From CAZMNY01 sp964567745 (GTDB lineage Bacteria; Planctomycetota; Planctomycetia; Pirellulales; Pirellulaceae), in NCBI GenBank assembly GCA_964567745.1, contig CAZMNY010000012.1, positions 102,574 to 166,573 on the forward strand: a DNA stretch of 64,000 bases, in the 5' to 3' direction. The notes beneath the pieces were generated by a model. That model saw only the letters and a program-made list of their open reading frames with translations. It ran no database searches and was not told the DNA's origin. This document shows, piece after piece, positions 1-9,108 of this stretch (within the stretch, counting starts at the first letter, position 1; every line of letters starts with the position of its first letter). The position numbers were made by a program, and so were the translations under genes.

Positions 1-288
1 CCTTGGCGACCATTTCAGTATCTTGCTCATCGGCACATTGGTAAAGTAAACATTGCCGGCGCGATCGGCGGCTGGCCCCTCGGTAAAGATCTTGTCATCC
101 TTGACGGTGGCTAACACCTCAACGGGCCCCATGTAGTTGTCGCTCTTGAGGCCTTCGTACTTGCCTTCCTCCGCAAAACATGGTCGGCTCCAAGCCATGC
201 AGACGACTGCCGTCAAAGCCAAAAAGCAGAAATCGACAACCGAGTTAGATGTGAAATGACGGCGATTCGATGATGAACGACTATGCAT
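1..288 (-). CDS. SMP-30/gluconolactonase-like protein, N-terminal part
   Basis: Read on the minus strand from ATG at 288; the frame stays open to the window edge, so only the first 96 residues are present. The start has a basic N-terminus, a hydrophobic stretch (about residues 17-34) and a likely signal-peptidase site near CFAEE, so the product is probably exported. The visible part of the mature domain contains FTEGPAADRAGNVYFTNVP, the first blade of SMP-30/gluconolactonase/LRE-like beta-propellers, which bind a divalent metal and often hydrolyse lactones. The EGP glutamate is a metal ligand in that family. Substrate cannot be told from this piece. The 170 bases between it and the next, divergent gene hold the promoters of both. 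Confidence 0.75.
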   Translation of the reverse strand, partial: MHSRSSSNRRHFTSNSVVDFCFLALTAVVCMAWSRPCFAEEGKYEGLKSDNYMGPVEVLATVKDDKIFTEGPAADRAGNVYFTNVPMSKILKWSPR

Positions 289-458
289 GGCGGCGCCTGC
301 GAATTGGAGTCTCGAGCGTTGATGACGGAAAGCTGGAACTAGCCAGCAGGGTACGAGCTTTTGACGGAGTATAACCCAGCGAACGAGCAGGATGTCGGTA
401 TTCACGTCGACTTCCGCGGCTCGAGGCTGATTCATGAGATAACCAAGGATCGATCACG

Positions 459-1475
459 ATGACATCACCGGCTATTCGCACCACCGTCGTAGGTTCGTAT
501 CCCGTTCCCGACTGGCTTGTCGCCTCACCGTCTCAGCAAGGCCTGATCGACGCGACCAAAGTGGTCTTCAAAACGCAGGAACTCGCGGGGCTCGATGTAC
601 TCGTCGACGGCGAGCTGTACCGATGGGATGTCAATCATCCAGACACGAACGGGATGATCGACTATTTCGTCCGGCCCCTCGACGGAGTTCGATCGGCGGT
701 CACGCGAAGCGACATTCACGAATTCGCGGAGCTGCAGGGGATGGGGTTTCGCGCGGCGCCTGCCGGAATCGTCGAAGGTGCCATCGACGAGGGCATGCTC
801 AATATCCCGCGCGACTATCGGCGGGCGCGGCAGTGCACCAACTCGCCGCTCAAGTTCACGCTCACCGGCCCGCACATGCTCTGCAAAACGCTCCTCGATC
901 ACCACTATCCGGATCGACGTGAACTGGCTTGCGCGATTGGCGGCGCCTTGGCGAAGCAAGTGGGTGAGATTGACGCCGAGGTGATTCAGATTGACGAGGC
1001 CAACATCACGGGCAATCCGAGCGAATCGCCGTGGGCGGCCGAAGCGATCAACATGGTTCTTGATGCAGCGACTAGCGCGAAGGAAAAAGGCGTTCACTTG
1101 TGCTTTGGCAACTACGGCGGCCAGAACATTCAGCGCGGCCATTGGGATCAATTACTTACCCTGATGAACGACTTGCATTGCGACCATGTTGTGCTGGAAT
1201 TCGCGTTTCGAGGTTACGACGAACTGAAGTATTTTCGCGAGGGACTCGATCGACGCATAGGACTTGGCGTTGGAGTGGTCGACGTGAAAGTCAACACGGT
1301 CGAAACGCCGGACGTGATCGCCCAGCGAATTGAAGCAGCGACAACTGCGGTTGGTCCCGATCGCATCCGTTGGGTCCACCCCGATTGCGGCTTTTGGATG
1401 AATAAGCGCAGCATCGCGGATCGCAAGATTGCCAATCTCGTCAAGGGCCGCGATCTCTTCTTGGGTGCGTCGTAG
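459..1475 (+). CDS. MetE C-terminal-domain-like protein (cobalamin-independent methionine synthase II family)
   Basis: 338 residues matching the catalytic barrel of cobalamin-independent methionine synthase but lacking the N-terminal half of MetE (which is about 750 residues). The opening TTVVGSYPVP is typical of the family. The zinc site is visible: H213-x-C215, E247 and C310 (in HPDCGFW) correspond to the His, Cys, Glu, Cys ligands of MetE. In the family this zinc activates a thiol for methyl transfer; stand-alone versions are found in archaea and many bacteria, and their methyl donor differs or is unknown, so true methionine synthase activity is not assured. No operon partner: the upstream gene is divergent and the downstream gene convergent. 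Confidence 0.85.
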   Translation: MTSPAIRTTVVGSYPVPDWLVASPSQQGLIDATKVVFKTQELAGLDVLVDGELYRWDVNHPDTNGMIDYFVRPLDGVRSAVTRSDIHEFAELQGMGFRAAPAGIVEGAIDEGMLNIPRDYRRARQCTNSPLKFTLTGPHMLCKTLLDHHYPDRRELACAIGGALAKQVGEIDAEVIQIDEANITGNPSESPWAAEAINMVLDAATSAKEKGVHLCFGNYGGQNIQRGHWDQLLTLMNDLHCDHVVLEFAFRGYDELKYFREGLDRRIGLGVGVVDVKVNTVETPDVIAQRIEAATTAVGPDRIRWVHPDCGFWMNKRSIADRKIANLVKGRDLFLGAS

Positions 1476-1542
1476 CATCGCGAGCGCGAGAGTCGAGAAG
1501 AGTTCGCCCGGTCGTCACCAGGCTGTTCTTGGCGAGCACGAC

Positions 1543-3084
1543 TCAATCGATGTCAAACTTGATGCCTTGGGCGAGCGGCAGGTCGGTCGAGTAGTTAATC
1601 GTATTGGTGGTTCGCCGCATGTAGTTTTTCCAGGCGTCGCTGCCTGATTCCCGTCCGCCGCCGGTTTCCTTCTCTCCTCCGAAAGCGCCGCCAATTTCGG
1701 CGCCGCTCGTCCCGATGTTGACATTGGCGATGCCGCAGTCCGATCCGGCCGGCGAACAGAACAACTCGCCTTCACGGACTTCGTTCGTCAAGATGGCCGA
1801 CGCCAAGCCTTGCGGAACCGAGTTGTTGATCGCAATGGCATCCTCGATCGTCGAGTACTTCATGATGTAGAGGATCGGCGCGAAGGTTTCACGCTGGACG
1901 ACTTCTGCCTGAACGGAAATTTCGACGAGCGCCGGCCGAACGTAAAATCCTCCGTGGGGCGTCGATTGCTCGACTCGTTCGCCAAAGTGCACAACGCCTC
2001 CTTTGGCGCTCGCATCGTCAAGCGATTTCTGCATGGCTTTGTACGCCTGTTGATCGATCAATGGCCCGACAAGCACGGAATCATCGTTTGGGTCGCCGAT
2101 CTTGAGGTTGGCGTAAGCGGACTTGAGTCGCTCAACAAGCTGGTCGTGCAAGCTCTCGTGGACGATCAGTCGTCTCAACGTTGTGCAGCGTTGACCACAG
2201 GTACCCGCCGCCGAAAACACGGCGGACCGCAATGTGAGTTGAAGGTCGGCGGATGGAGTCACAATCATCGCGTTATTGCCGCCGAGTTCGAGGAGCGAGC
2301 GTCCCAATCTCGCGGCGACGCGCTGCGCCACTTGCCGCCCCATGGGAATCGAACCGGTCGCGGAGACCAAAGGCACGTCCGCAGAACCGGCCAGGGCTTC
2401 GCCGACATCTTTGCCGCCGACGACGACGGAGCTTATCGCGTCCTGCGCCTCGTCCATGCTCGCAATCACGTCCTGGAGCACGGCCTGGCAGGCGAGTGCG
2501 CACAGGGGCGTTTTTTCGGACGGCTTCCAAACAACGGGGTCGCCGCAAACGAGAGCAAGCGCCGCGTTCCAGGCCCACACGGCGACCGGGAAGTTGAACG
2601 CGCTAATGACGCCGATCGGTCCAAGCGGATGCCATTGCTCCATCAGTCGATGTCCAGGCCGCTCGCTGGCAATCGTCAGCCCGTAAAGCTGTCGGCTCAA
2701 CCCCACGGCAAAGTCGCAGATGTCGATCATCTCCTGCACTTCGCCGAGTGACTCTTGGACGATCTTCCCCGCCTCCCAAGTCACTACTGCCGCTAACGCT
2801 TCTTTCTTCTCTCGCAATCGCTCGCCCAGTCGTCTCACCAATTCGCCTCGAACCGGCGGAGGCACGATTCGCCAATCTCGAAAAGCGTCCTTCGCCGCCG
2901 AGACCGCCTTTGCCACGTCATCGGCCGTCGCCGAATCAAAGGCGGCCAATACCGACCCGTCGATGGGCGACCGCCCGATCAACCGATCGCCACTTCCAGC
3001 ACTAATTTGTGCGCCTATGGAAACCGCACTCGGTTGCGACCGCACGCCTAGCTCGGCCAACGATTCTTGCAGGGAGATCGCCAT
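1543..3084 (-). CDS. ALDH7-type aldehyde dehydrogenase, probable aminoadipate-semialdehyde dehydrogenase
   Basis: 513 residues from ATG 3084; the frame is open 18 codons further but without an ATG, and the N-terminus MAISLQESLAELGV fits the family. It oxidises an aldehyde with NAD(P)+ in the cytoplasm. Motifs seen: FNFPVAVWAWNAALAL, WKPSEKTPL (cofactor binding), catalytic base E266 in LELGGNNA and catalytic C300 in GQRCTTLRR. The LGGNNA form rather than LGGK and the overall length are those of ALDH7 (antiquitin), which oxidises 2-aminoadipate-6-semialdehyde in lysine breakdown. The gene upstream on the same strand, 213 bases away, is saccharopine dehydrogenase-like, which makes that substrate, so the pairing supports this specificity. 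Other aldehydes such as betaine aldehyde are possible. Confidence 0.9.
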   Translation of the reverse strand: MAISLQESLAELGVRSQPSAVSIGAQISAGSGDRLIGRSPIDGSVLAAFDSATADDVAKAVSAAKDAFRDWRIVPPPVRGELVRRLGERLREKKEALAAVVTWEAGKIVQESLGEVQEMIDICDFAVGLSRQLYGLTIASERPGHRLMEQWHPLGPIGVISAFNFPVAVWAWNAALALVCGDPVVWKPSEKTPLCALACQAVLQDVIASMDEAQDAISSVVVGGKDVGEALAGSADVPLVSATGSIPMGRQVAQRVAARLGRSLLELGGNNAMIVTPSADLQLTLRSAVFSAAGTCGQRCTTLRRLIVHESLHDQLVERLKSAYANLKIGDPNDDSVLVGPLIDQQAYKAMQKSLDDASAKGGVVHFGERVEQSTPHGGFYVRPALVEISVQAEVVQRETFAPILYIMKYSTIEDAIAINNSVPQGLASAILTNEVREGELFCSPAGSDCGIANVNIGTSGAEIGGAFGGEKETGGGRESGSDAWKNYMRRTTNTINYSTDLPLAQGIKFDID

Positions 3085-3297
3085 CGGATTTGCACTTTCT
3101 TCGTAAGATTCGTAGCAGGGGCGCCGGCGCGGCAACACAACTCAGCCAATTGCCAGAAGCCCATTACGCCTAGCATCGCGATTTGGCATCGTGACCATCC
3201 TTGTATGATTGTGACCAAAGGTCCAGATGACGAAACGAGGTTTGCGCGAATCTTGTGCCTTAGCGCGACGAAAGAGTCGGCCCGAGCAGTTGACGAT

Positions 3298-4401
3298 TCA
3301 GCCAAGTTGCGGGTGATCGGGGACGTCGTAGTACTGGCCAAACCGGTTTTCGATGAATGCTTGAAATTCAACTTGCTCTTGCCGGACGAAGCCAGTCGAT
3401 GGCAATTTGCCCTCGTAATGCAAATCGAGTACGGCGCAAACCGACCCGGCTGTCGTGACTTGGATCGCGCTCCAAATCTCGCCGCCAATCGTCTGATTGT
3501 AGATCTTGCGAGCGTCGCTCATCTGGACGAACTGACCGTTGCGCTGACCGGTCACTGTGCAGAACGTAACGACCACATCCTGAAAGGTGACGGGAATGGC
3601 GGTCTCGAGAATGTTTTTAAACAAGTCCCGGCGTTCGCGAAGACGCAGGCCGCCAAGCAGCATATGCATGACATCGCGATGGCCTAAATAGCGAATCGTC
3701 TTGTAGTTGAGCTCCCGAACTTGCCCGTCAAGCGTATGGCACAGCGTTCCCAGACCGCCCGACGTATTGAACGCCTCATAGTTGATTCCGTCGAGCGAGA
3801 AGTGTTCGAGTCCTTCGAGCGCAAGGACATCCATCAGCGCTCCTTCGTGGATCGTCTCGCAAGGATTGCAGTACTCGTTGATCAGTCCGTCGGTTGACCA
3901 CGTCAGATTGTATTTGAGAGGATTGGCGGGAAACTTGGGCAAGGCGCCGCACCGCATTTGGACGGTGGTCAACTCGTCGAATTGCTGCGCCAAGTGCCAT
4001 GCGACGATTCCAACAAAACCGGGCGCGAGGCCGCACTGGGGCATGAAGATCTGCGATTCGTTCGCTCCCGCAGCGACTTCCTGAATCGCCTGAGTTGTAG
4101 CGACGTCCTCGGTCAAATCGAAGTAGCTCAGCCCAGCCTCGAGAGCGGCTCGGGCGACGGCGGGATTGAATCGGTAGCTGAGTGCGGAGATGACTGAGGA
4201 GCGACCCTGCATCGCCTTGCGGAGCTCTTCAGGATTCGACGCGTCAATCCGAATCGCGGACACGTCGACCCGTTGCTGCATGCGCCTGAGCGAGTCGTCC
4301 TGGGCGTCGGCGACCAAGACATCGTAGTCGCCGCTGTCGACGAGCAATCGGGCGATCATCCGGCCAATTTTCCCGGCGCCAAGTATGAGTACTTTATGCA
4401 T
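3298..4401 (-). CDS. saccharopine dehydrogenase-like protein
   Basis: 367 residues from ATG 4401, where the Rossmann nucleotide-binding motif ILGAGKIGRMIARLL begins at once; the longer open frame upstream has no family features. The middle part (CGLAPGFVGIVAWHLA, then WSTDGLINEYCNPCETI and the histidine-rich YLGHRDVMHMLLGGL) is the saccharopine dehydrogenase catalytic/C-terminal fold. The glutamate-forming family member cleaves saccharopine to glutamate and aminoadipate semialdehyde using NAD(P)+. The downstream ALDH7 gene would oxidise that semialdehyde, so a lysine-catabolic pair is the best reading. The lysine-ketoglutarate reductase that would make saccharopine is not in this window. Related enzymes act in carboxynorspermidine synthesis, so the substrate remains inferred. 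Confidence 0.85.
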   Translation of the reverse strand: MHKVLILGAGKIGRMIARLLVDSGDYDVLVADAQDDSLRRMQQRVDVSAIRIDASNPEELRKAMQGRSSVISALSYRFNPAVARAALEAGLSYFDLTEDVATTQAIQEVAAGANESQIFMPQCGLAPGFVGIVAWHLAQQFDELTTVQMRCGALPKFPANPLKYNLTWSTDGLINEYCNPCETIHEGALMDVLALEGLEHFSLDGINYEAFNTSGGLGTLCHTLDGQVRELNYKTIRYLGHRDVMHMLLGGLRLRERRDLFKNILETAIPVTFQDVVVTFCTVTGQRNGQFVQMSDARKIYNQTIGGEIWSAIQVTTAGSVCAVLDLHYEGKLPSTGFVRQEQVEFQAFIENRFGQYYDVPDHPQLG

Positions 4402-4668
4402 GAATGGCTCGCATGGGTTCGGACAAAAAGAAGGCGAAACTGTTGATATTCTCAGGATTTGGACCTGACCGGGCCATTTTGCAGCGACCGCTGGCTGGGC
4501 TATCATAGGCCCATCGACGCGCTCCGGAAACTCGCCTTGCTCGGCAAAACTAGATGACGCCTCGTCGAGCCTTAGTTGGCTGGTGTTACGAACCCGCTTC
4601 ACCAACGCCTCGCAAGTAAACGTCAAGCCCGCGATAAAACACTTTTTCCTCGCCGCCCAGGAGGCAAC

Positions 4669-5943
4669 ATGTCCCACCAAGCCCTGATCGCCCGTTTCGC
4701 AATTGCGACCTGTTTCGCTGCAACTCTGGTCACGCCGTCCCAGCTGCTCGCCGAAGAGGCCTTATCGGACTGGACTCGATTCCGAGGTCCTTTGGGAACG
4801 GGCGTCAGCGACGCAACGAACTTGCCAATTGAATGGAACGGCAAGTCGGTTCATTGGTCCACCGAATTACCTGCGCTTGGCCATTCGTCGCCGATCGCAT
4901 CGGGCGATTTTATTTTTCTGACTGGCGTAACCAAGTCAGGCGACATGGTTGAACGACAAGTAACTTGCCTTAGTCGAAAGACTGGCGTCATGCTTTGGAA
5001 CACGACCGCCGCCACGGGCCCGGGTGAGAGAATCCACAAGATGAACAGTTGGGCAACGCCAAGTTGCGCAACCGATGGCAAGCATGTTGTCGCGTTTTTT
5101 GGCGCGGGGGGCTTGCATTGCTTCGATTTTAAGGGCAACAAGATCTGGTCCCGCGACTTGGGCGATTTCCCCGGGAGCTGGGGTGTCGGCGCATCACCCA
5201 TCATTCTGGGCGACCGAGTGATTCAGAATTGCGACGCCACCGGCGCATCGTTCCTATTGGCTGTCGGTCTAGAGTCCGGAAAAGACATTTGGCGTACACC
5301 GCGGCAGGACAAACCGCGGGGCGGCTGGAGTACGCCGGTTTTGATTCGGGCGGGCGGACGTGATGAGCTTTTACTGAACGGCGAATCGAGAGTCGAGTCG
5401 TACAATCCGGCCACCGGAAAACCATATTGGTTCTGCACCAGCTTCAACGGTCGAGGCACGCCATCGCCGGCTTGGGGCAATGGCCTCGCCTACATCGTCA
5501 ATGGCAAATCGGGTGACGTCTATGCAATCAAGCCGGGCGGCGACGGCAACATCACCAAGTCGCACATGGCCTGGCACACGGAACGTCGCGGCGGGCGCGA
5601 CTTGCCTTCCCCGATTTTCGTCAACGATACGCTTTTCGTTACGAACATGGCCGGTATCGCGACGAGCTATGACGGCAAAACGGGCAAAGAGCAATGGAAA
5701 GAACGGCTTGGCGGCAAGTTCTCATCGTCTCCAATCGCGGCGAACGGCTTGATCTACGCCTCGGCCGAAGACGGCACGGTATTCGTTATCAAGGCCGGCC
5801 CGAAATTCACTTTGGTCGCAAGAAACACCGTGAACCCGGGCGACGATGAGGTGTTCCGCTCCTCGCTCGCCGTCAGCCGAGGCCAGTTGTTTTTGAGAAG
5901 CGACCGACGGCTCTACTGTATTGGCGAACCGGCAGCCAACTAG
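4669..5943 (+). CDS. exported PQQ-like beta-propeller repeat protein
   Basis: 424 residues. The start is fixed by a strong ribosome site AGGAGG at 4659-4664, five bases before ATG 4669; the open frame extends 31 codons upstream without signs of coding. A signal peptide ends near LLAEEA (about residue 30). The mature protein opens with WTRFRGPLGTGVS and contains several repeats of the PQQ/tryptophan-docking type (LSRKTGVMLWN, DFKGNKIWSRDL, LESGKDIWRT, YNPATGKPYWF, YDGKTGKEQWK, SAEDGTVFVI), which fold as an eight-bladed propeller. Planctomycetes hold many such periplasmic proteins; few have known functions and PQQ binding is not established for them. It is likely a single-gene unit. Confidence 0.85.
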   Translation: MSHQALIARFAIATCFAATLVTPSQLLAEEALSDWTRFRGPLGTGVSDATNLPIEWNGKSVHWSTELPALGHSSPIASGDFIFLTGVTKSGDMVERQVTCLSRKTGVMLWNTTAATGPGERIHKMNSWATPSCATDGKHVVAFFGAGGLHCFDFKGNKIWSRDLGDFPGSWGVGASPIILGDRVIQNCDATGASFLLAVGLESGKDIWRTPRQDKPRGGWSTPVLIRAGGRDELLLNGESRVESYNPATGKPYWFCTSFNGRGTPSPAWGNGLAYIVNGKSGDVYAIKPGGDGNITKSHMAWHTERRGGRDLPSPIFVNDTLFVTNMAGIATSYDGKTGKEQWKERLGGKFSSSPIAANGLIYASAEDGTVFVIKAGPKFTLVARNTVNPGDDEVFRSSLAVSRGQLFLRSDRRLYCIGEPAAN

Positions 5944-6023
5944 CCGCAAAATTTGCTGAATCTGTCTATCTCTATGTTCATTAACCGTAATTCAATCTCA
6001 CCCATTTCCGCCAGGAAACCCTA

Positions 6024-8168
6024 ATGAATCTAACCTTTCAAAACGCTGTCTATGCAGCGGTCGTCTCACTTGCAACCATTGTCGTTGCTGGCACCGTTCA
6101 AGCCGAAGACAAAGGCGCTGGTTCGAAAGGACATGTCATGCTGAAGCCTTGGAGCGGCCCTTATGGCGGCGTTCCCCCATGGCATCTCGTTCGCCCGGAC
6201 GACTTTATCGCCGCCTTCGACGCCGCGATCGAAAGCGCCAACAAAGATCTCGACGCGATCGCCAACAGTTCGAAGCCCGCCAGTTTCGAAAACACGATCG
6301 TCGCGATGGAATCCGCGGGCGCGGAACTCGAACGACTCAACGCCATGTTCGGCGTGCACTCATCGAATCTCAACGTCGGTGCCATCCCGGACATCGAGCG
6401 TAACATTTCGCCGAAACTCGCGGCCCACGCCGATCAGATTACGCAAAACGAAAAGCTGTTTGCTCGCATCGAAACTGTCTACGGCAGCGACGAGTTGAAG
6501 AGGCTCTCGCCGTCGCAAAAACGACTCGTCGAAGAACAGTACAAGTCCTTTGTACGAACCGGCGCCAAACTCAACAAAGCCGACAAAGCCAAGCTGTCGC
6601 AGATCAACAAGCGATTGGCTAGCCTGTTCACCGATTTCAGCCAGAACGTTCTCGAAGACGAGAAAGGCTACGTCACTTGGATCGAGGACAAAAAGCAGCT
6701 GGCCGGCCTTCCGGAGAGCATCGTCGGAGCGATGGCGACGGCCTCGACCCAACGAGGCAAACCGGGCCAATGGGCGATCACCAACACGCGGTCGTCAATG
6801 GATCCATTCCTTACTTACGCCGACGACCGAGGCCTGCGCAAGACGGTTTGGACAAACTACTACAGCCGCGGCGACAACGGCGACAGCCACGACAACAATA
6901 CGTTCATTTCGGAAATCCTGAAGCTTCGCGCTGCCCGAGCTAAGTTGCTCGGCTACAAGACTCACGCACATTGGCGCCTTGAGCGAACCATGGCGAAGAA
7001 GCCTGAAGCGACCATGGAATTGATGCTTAGAGTATGGCCCAAAGCTGTCGCTCGAGTGCGTGAAGAAGTTGCAGAAATGCAAGCGATCGCCGATGAAGAA
7101 AACGCGGGCATCACCATCAAGCCTTGGGACTATCGCTACTACGCTGAAAAAGTTCGCAAAGCGAAGTACGATCTCGATTTCAACGAAGTCAAACCCTACA
7201 TGCAACTCGAGAAACTTCGTGAAGGCATGATGTGGGCCGCGGGCGAGCTCTACGGATTCCAATTCAAACAGGTCACGAATCTCCCCGTCTTCCATCCCGA
7301 CGTCCGAGTTTGGGAAGTCACGGACGCCAAGGGAAAGCATGTCGGACTCTGGTACCTCGACCCATACGCACGCGAAGGCAAACGCAGCGGCGCCTGGATG
7401 ACCGCGTATCGCCCTCAGGAAAACAACGGAAAGGCGATCACTCCGATCGTCTCGAACAACTCGAACTTCCTCAAAGGCGCGCCTGGCGAGCCTGTTTTGA
7501 TTTCCTGGGACGACGCCGACACGCTGTTCCACGAATTCGGTCACGCCCTACATGGTCTTTGCTCCAACGTCGTCTATCGCTCACAAGCGGGTACGGCCGT
7601 TGCCAGAGACTATGTTGAATTCCCATCGCAACTGAACGAACATTGGCTCGAAACACCCGAGATACTGAACCGTTTCGCGGTCCACTATAAGACGGGCAAG
7701 CCATTGCCGGCCGAATTGCTGAAGAAGATCGAAAAGGCGTCGACATTCAATCAAGGTTTCGCGACTGTGGAATATCTGGCCAGCGCCTTGGTCGACATGA
7801 AACTCCATCTCTCCGAGCAAGAAAATATCGATCCGGACGCGTTTGAACGCAAGACGCTCAAAGAATTGGGCATGCCCAATGAAATCGTCATGCGGCACCG
7901 AACGCCCCATTTTCAGCACATCTTTGCTGGAGACTCCTACTCGGCGGGCTACTACAGCTATCTTTGGTCCGACACATTGACGGCCGATGCCGCTGAAGTG
8001 TTCAAGGAGAAGGGGAGCTTCTACGACAAAGAAGTTGCCAAGCGGCTTTACGATAACATCATGTCGGTTGGCGACACCATCGACCCGGCCGACGGGTTTC
8101 GCGCGTTCCGCGGTCGTGATGTCGACACGAACGCACTGTTCAGAAAACGCGGTTTCCCGGTTGACTAA
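6024..8168 (+). CDS. M3-family zinc peptidase, peptidyl-dipeptidase Dcp-like, exported
   Basis: 714 residues, about the length of Dcp/OpdA. A signal peptide (hydrophobic residues 8-26, ending VQAEDKG) suggests a periplasmic enzyme. The zinc site is complete: HEFGHALHGL with H503, E504 and H507, and E532 in DYVEFPSQLNEHW as third ligand. The N-terminal helical part and the YSAGYYSYLWSDTL segment near the C-terminus, which holds substrate-binding Tyr residues, are typical. In the family, Dcp removes C-terminal dipeptides and OpdA cleaves oligopeptides; sequence alone does not decide between them, though the YSAGYYSYLW pattern and the signal peptide favour Dcp. It ends 33 bases before a strong hairpin terminator. 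Confidence 0.9.
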   Translation: MNLTFQNAVYAAVVSLATIVVAGTVQAEDKGAGSKGHVMLKPWSGPYGGVPPWHLVRPDDFIAAFDAAIESANKDLDAIANSSKPASFENTIVAMESAGAELERLNAMFGVHSSNLNVGAIPDIERNISPKLAAHADQITQNEKLFARIETVYGSDELKRLSPSQKRLVEEQYKSFVRTGAKLNKADKAKLSQINKRLASLFTDFSQNVLEDEKGYVTWIEDKKQLAGLPESIVGAMATASTQRGKPGQWAITNTRSSMDPFLTYADDRGLRKTVWTNYYSRGDNGDSHDNNTFISEILKLRAARAKLLGYKTHAHWRLERTMAKKPEATMELMLRVWPKAVARVREEVAEMQAIADEENAGITIKPWDYRYYAEKVRKAKYDLDFNEVKPYMQLEKLREGMMWAAGELYGFQFKQVTNLPVFHPDVRVWEVTDAKGKHVGLWYLDPYAREGKRSGAWMTAYRPQENNGKAITPIVSNNSNFLKGAPGEPVLISWDDADTLFHEFGHALHGLCSNVVYRSQAGTAVARDYVEFPSQLNEHWLETPEILNRFAVHYKTGKPLPAELLKKIEKASTFNQGFATVEYLASALVDMKLHLSEQENIDPDAFERKTLKELGMPNEIVMRHRTPHFQHIFAGDSYSAGYYSYLWSDTLTADAAEVFKEKGSFYDKEVAKRLYDNIMSVGDTIDPADGFRAFRGRDVDTNALFRKRGFPVD

Positions 8169-8201
8169 CGCGGTCTGATCGACAACCCCTCGGGCAAAAA
8201 G

Positions 8202-8240
8202 AAACGGCGCTGGCTGGGCCAGCGCCGTTTTCGTTTTCTT
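8202..8240. terminator. bidirectional rho-independent terminator
   Basis: Perfect 13-bp stem (8202-8214 with 8218-8230) and a 3-base TGG loop, followed by a T-rich run on the plus strand and preceded by an A-run that becomes a T-run on the minus strand. It lies between the convergent M3 peptidase gene and the DUF1080 gene and can stop both. Confidence 0.85.
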
Positions 8241-8275
8241 GACTACGCTTGTTAGGTGTCGTGGCGCCGTGCAAC

Positions 8276-9016
8276 TTACTGAGCCGCACCGATGCGAATG
8301 TTTTTGAATTCCACCCACATCGGTTTGCCCGCGTGTAATTGCAGAGCGAGGATTCCGTTGAGCAACGCTAGTTTGGGATCATTGTCGGTGAAGTCGAGAA
8401 TCAAACGACCGTTCATATAGTGCTGGATATGATTGCCTTTGGCATTGATGATCACATCATTCCACTCATTCAGTTTGAACAACGCCTTGAACTCTTCCGC
8501 CGTGATCAACGACTTCAAGACAGTCTTCTTCTTTTTCGCATCCCAAGTCGCTTTGTCGCCGACCAAGCAGACTCGCCCTCGCCTGCCGCCTTCGTCGTAG
8601 ATAAAACCCGAGACGCTGGGCAGTTCGTCCTGATTGCGAATTTCATGCTGGTAGCCGCGGACGACCCATTTATTCCGCACCTTGCCTTCGGTGATATGTT
8701 TCGAACGATACTGAATCCCCGAGTTGTTTGTGGCGTTGCAGCGGAATGACAGTCTAAGCTGAAAGTCGCCCGTTCGGCCGCCTTGCCAAATCAGGAACGT
8801 ATTCCCTTTTGCCGCGTTTTCTTTGGTCGTCTCACCATGAATCACTCCATCTTTTACTGACCAAAGCCGGCTGTCGCCGCTCCAACCACTCAGGTCTTTG
8901 CCGTTAAATATCGCTTTCATGCCGGCCGCTTCCTTGGGCGTTTTTTGAGCGCCATCGTCGGCGAGCAGGGGCAAGGCGGGCATGAGGAGGACGGCAAACG
9001 CCAAGGATCGAATCAT
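8276..9016 (-). CDS. DUF1080 (3-keto-disaccharide hydrolase family) exported protein
   Basis: 246 residues from ATG 9016, where a clear signal peptide begins (MIRSLAFAVLLMPALPLLAD); a GGAG ribosome site lies about nine bases upstream. The mature domain matches DUF1080, a concanavalin-like fold very common in planctomycetes: IFNGKDLSGW, the NNSGIQYRS segment, VRGYQHEI, and the closing EFKNIRI. Some members hydrolyse 3-keto-glucosides made by Gfo/Idh/MocA oxidoreductases; whether this one does is unknown. Transcribed after the esterase gene upstream (93-base gap), so the two may form a small unit for exported hydrolases. Confidence 0.85.
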   Translation of the reverse strand: MIRSLAFAVLLMPALPLLADDGAQKTPKEAAGMKAIFNGKDLSGWSGDSRLWSVKDGVIHGETTKENAAKGNTFLIWQGGRTGDFQLRLSFRCNATNNSGIQYRSKHITEGKVRNKWVVRGYQHEIRNQDELPSVSGFIYDEGGRRGRVCLVGDKATWDAKKKKTVLKSLITAEEFKALFKLNEWNDVIINAKGNHIQHYMNGRLILDFTDNDPKLALLNGILALQLHAGKPMWVEFKNIRIGAAQ

Positions 9017-9108
9017 TAGGGTGGCTCCGTTCGGTTTCGATGAGTTTTTCAGTTGCAAGTAGTCAAGGGATGAGAGCTTCTAAGGTGTTTCACTCGCCAG
9101 GAAAAGCG

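Noticed and set aside
281..484. Minus-strand 67-codon ORF
   Set aside because: Overlaps the start of the SMP-30-like and MetE-like genes in a different frame and holds no recognisable features.
1810..2751. Long plus-strand open frame (313 codons)
   Set aside because: Antisense to the ALDH7-type gene, whose catalytic motifs are intact on the minus strand; the plus-strand product has no recognisable features.
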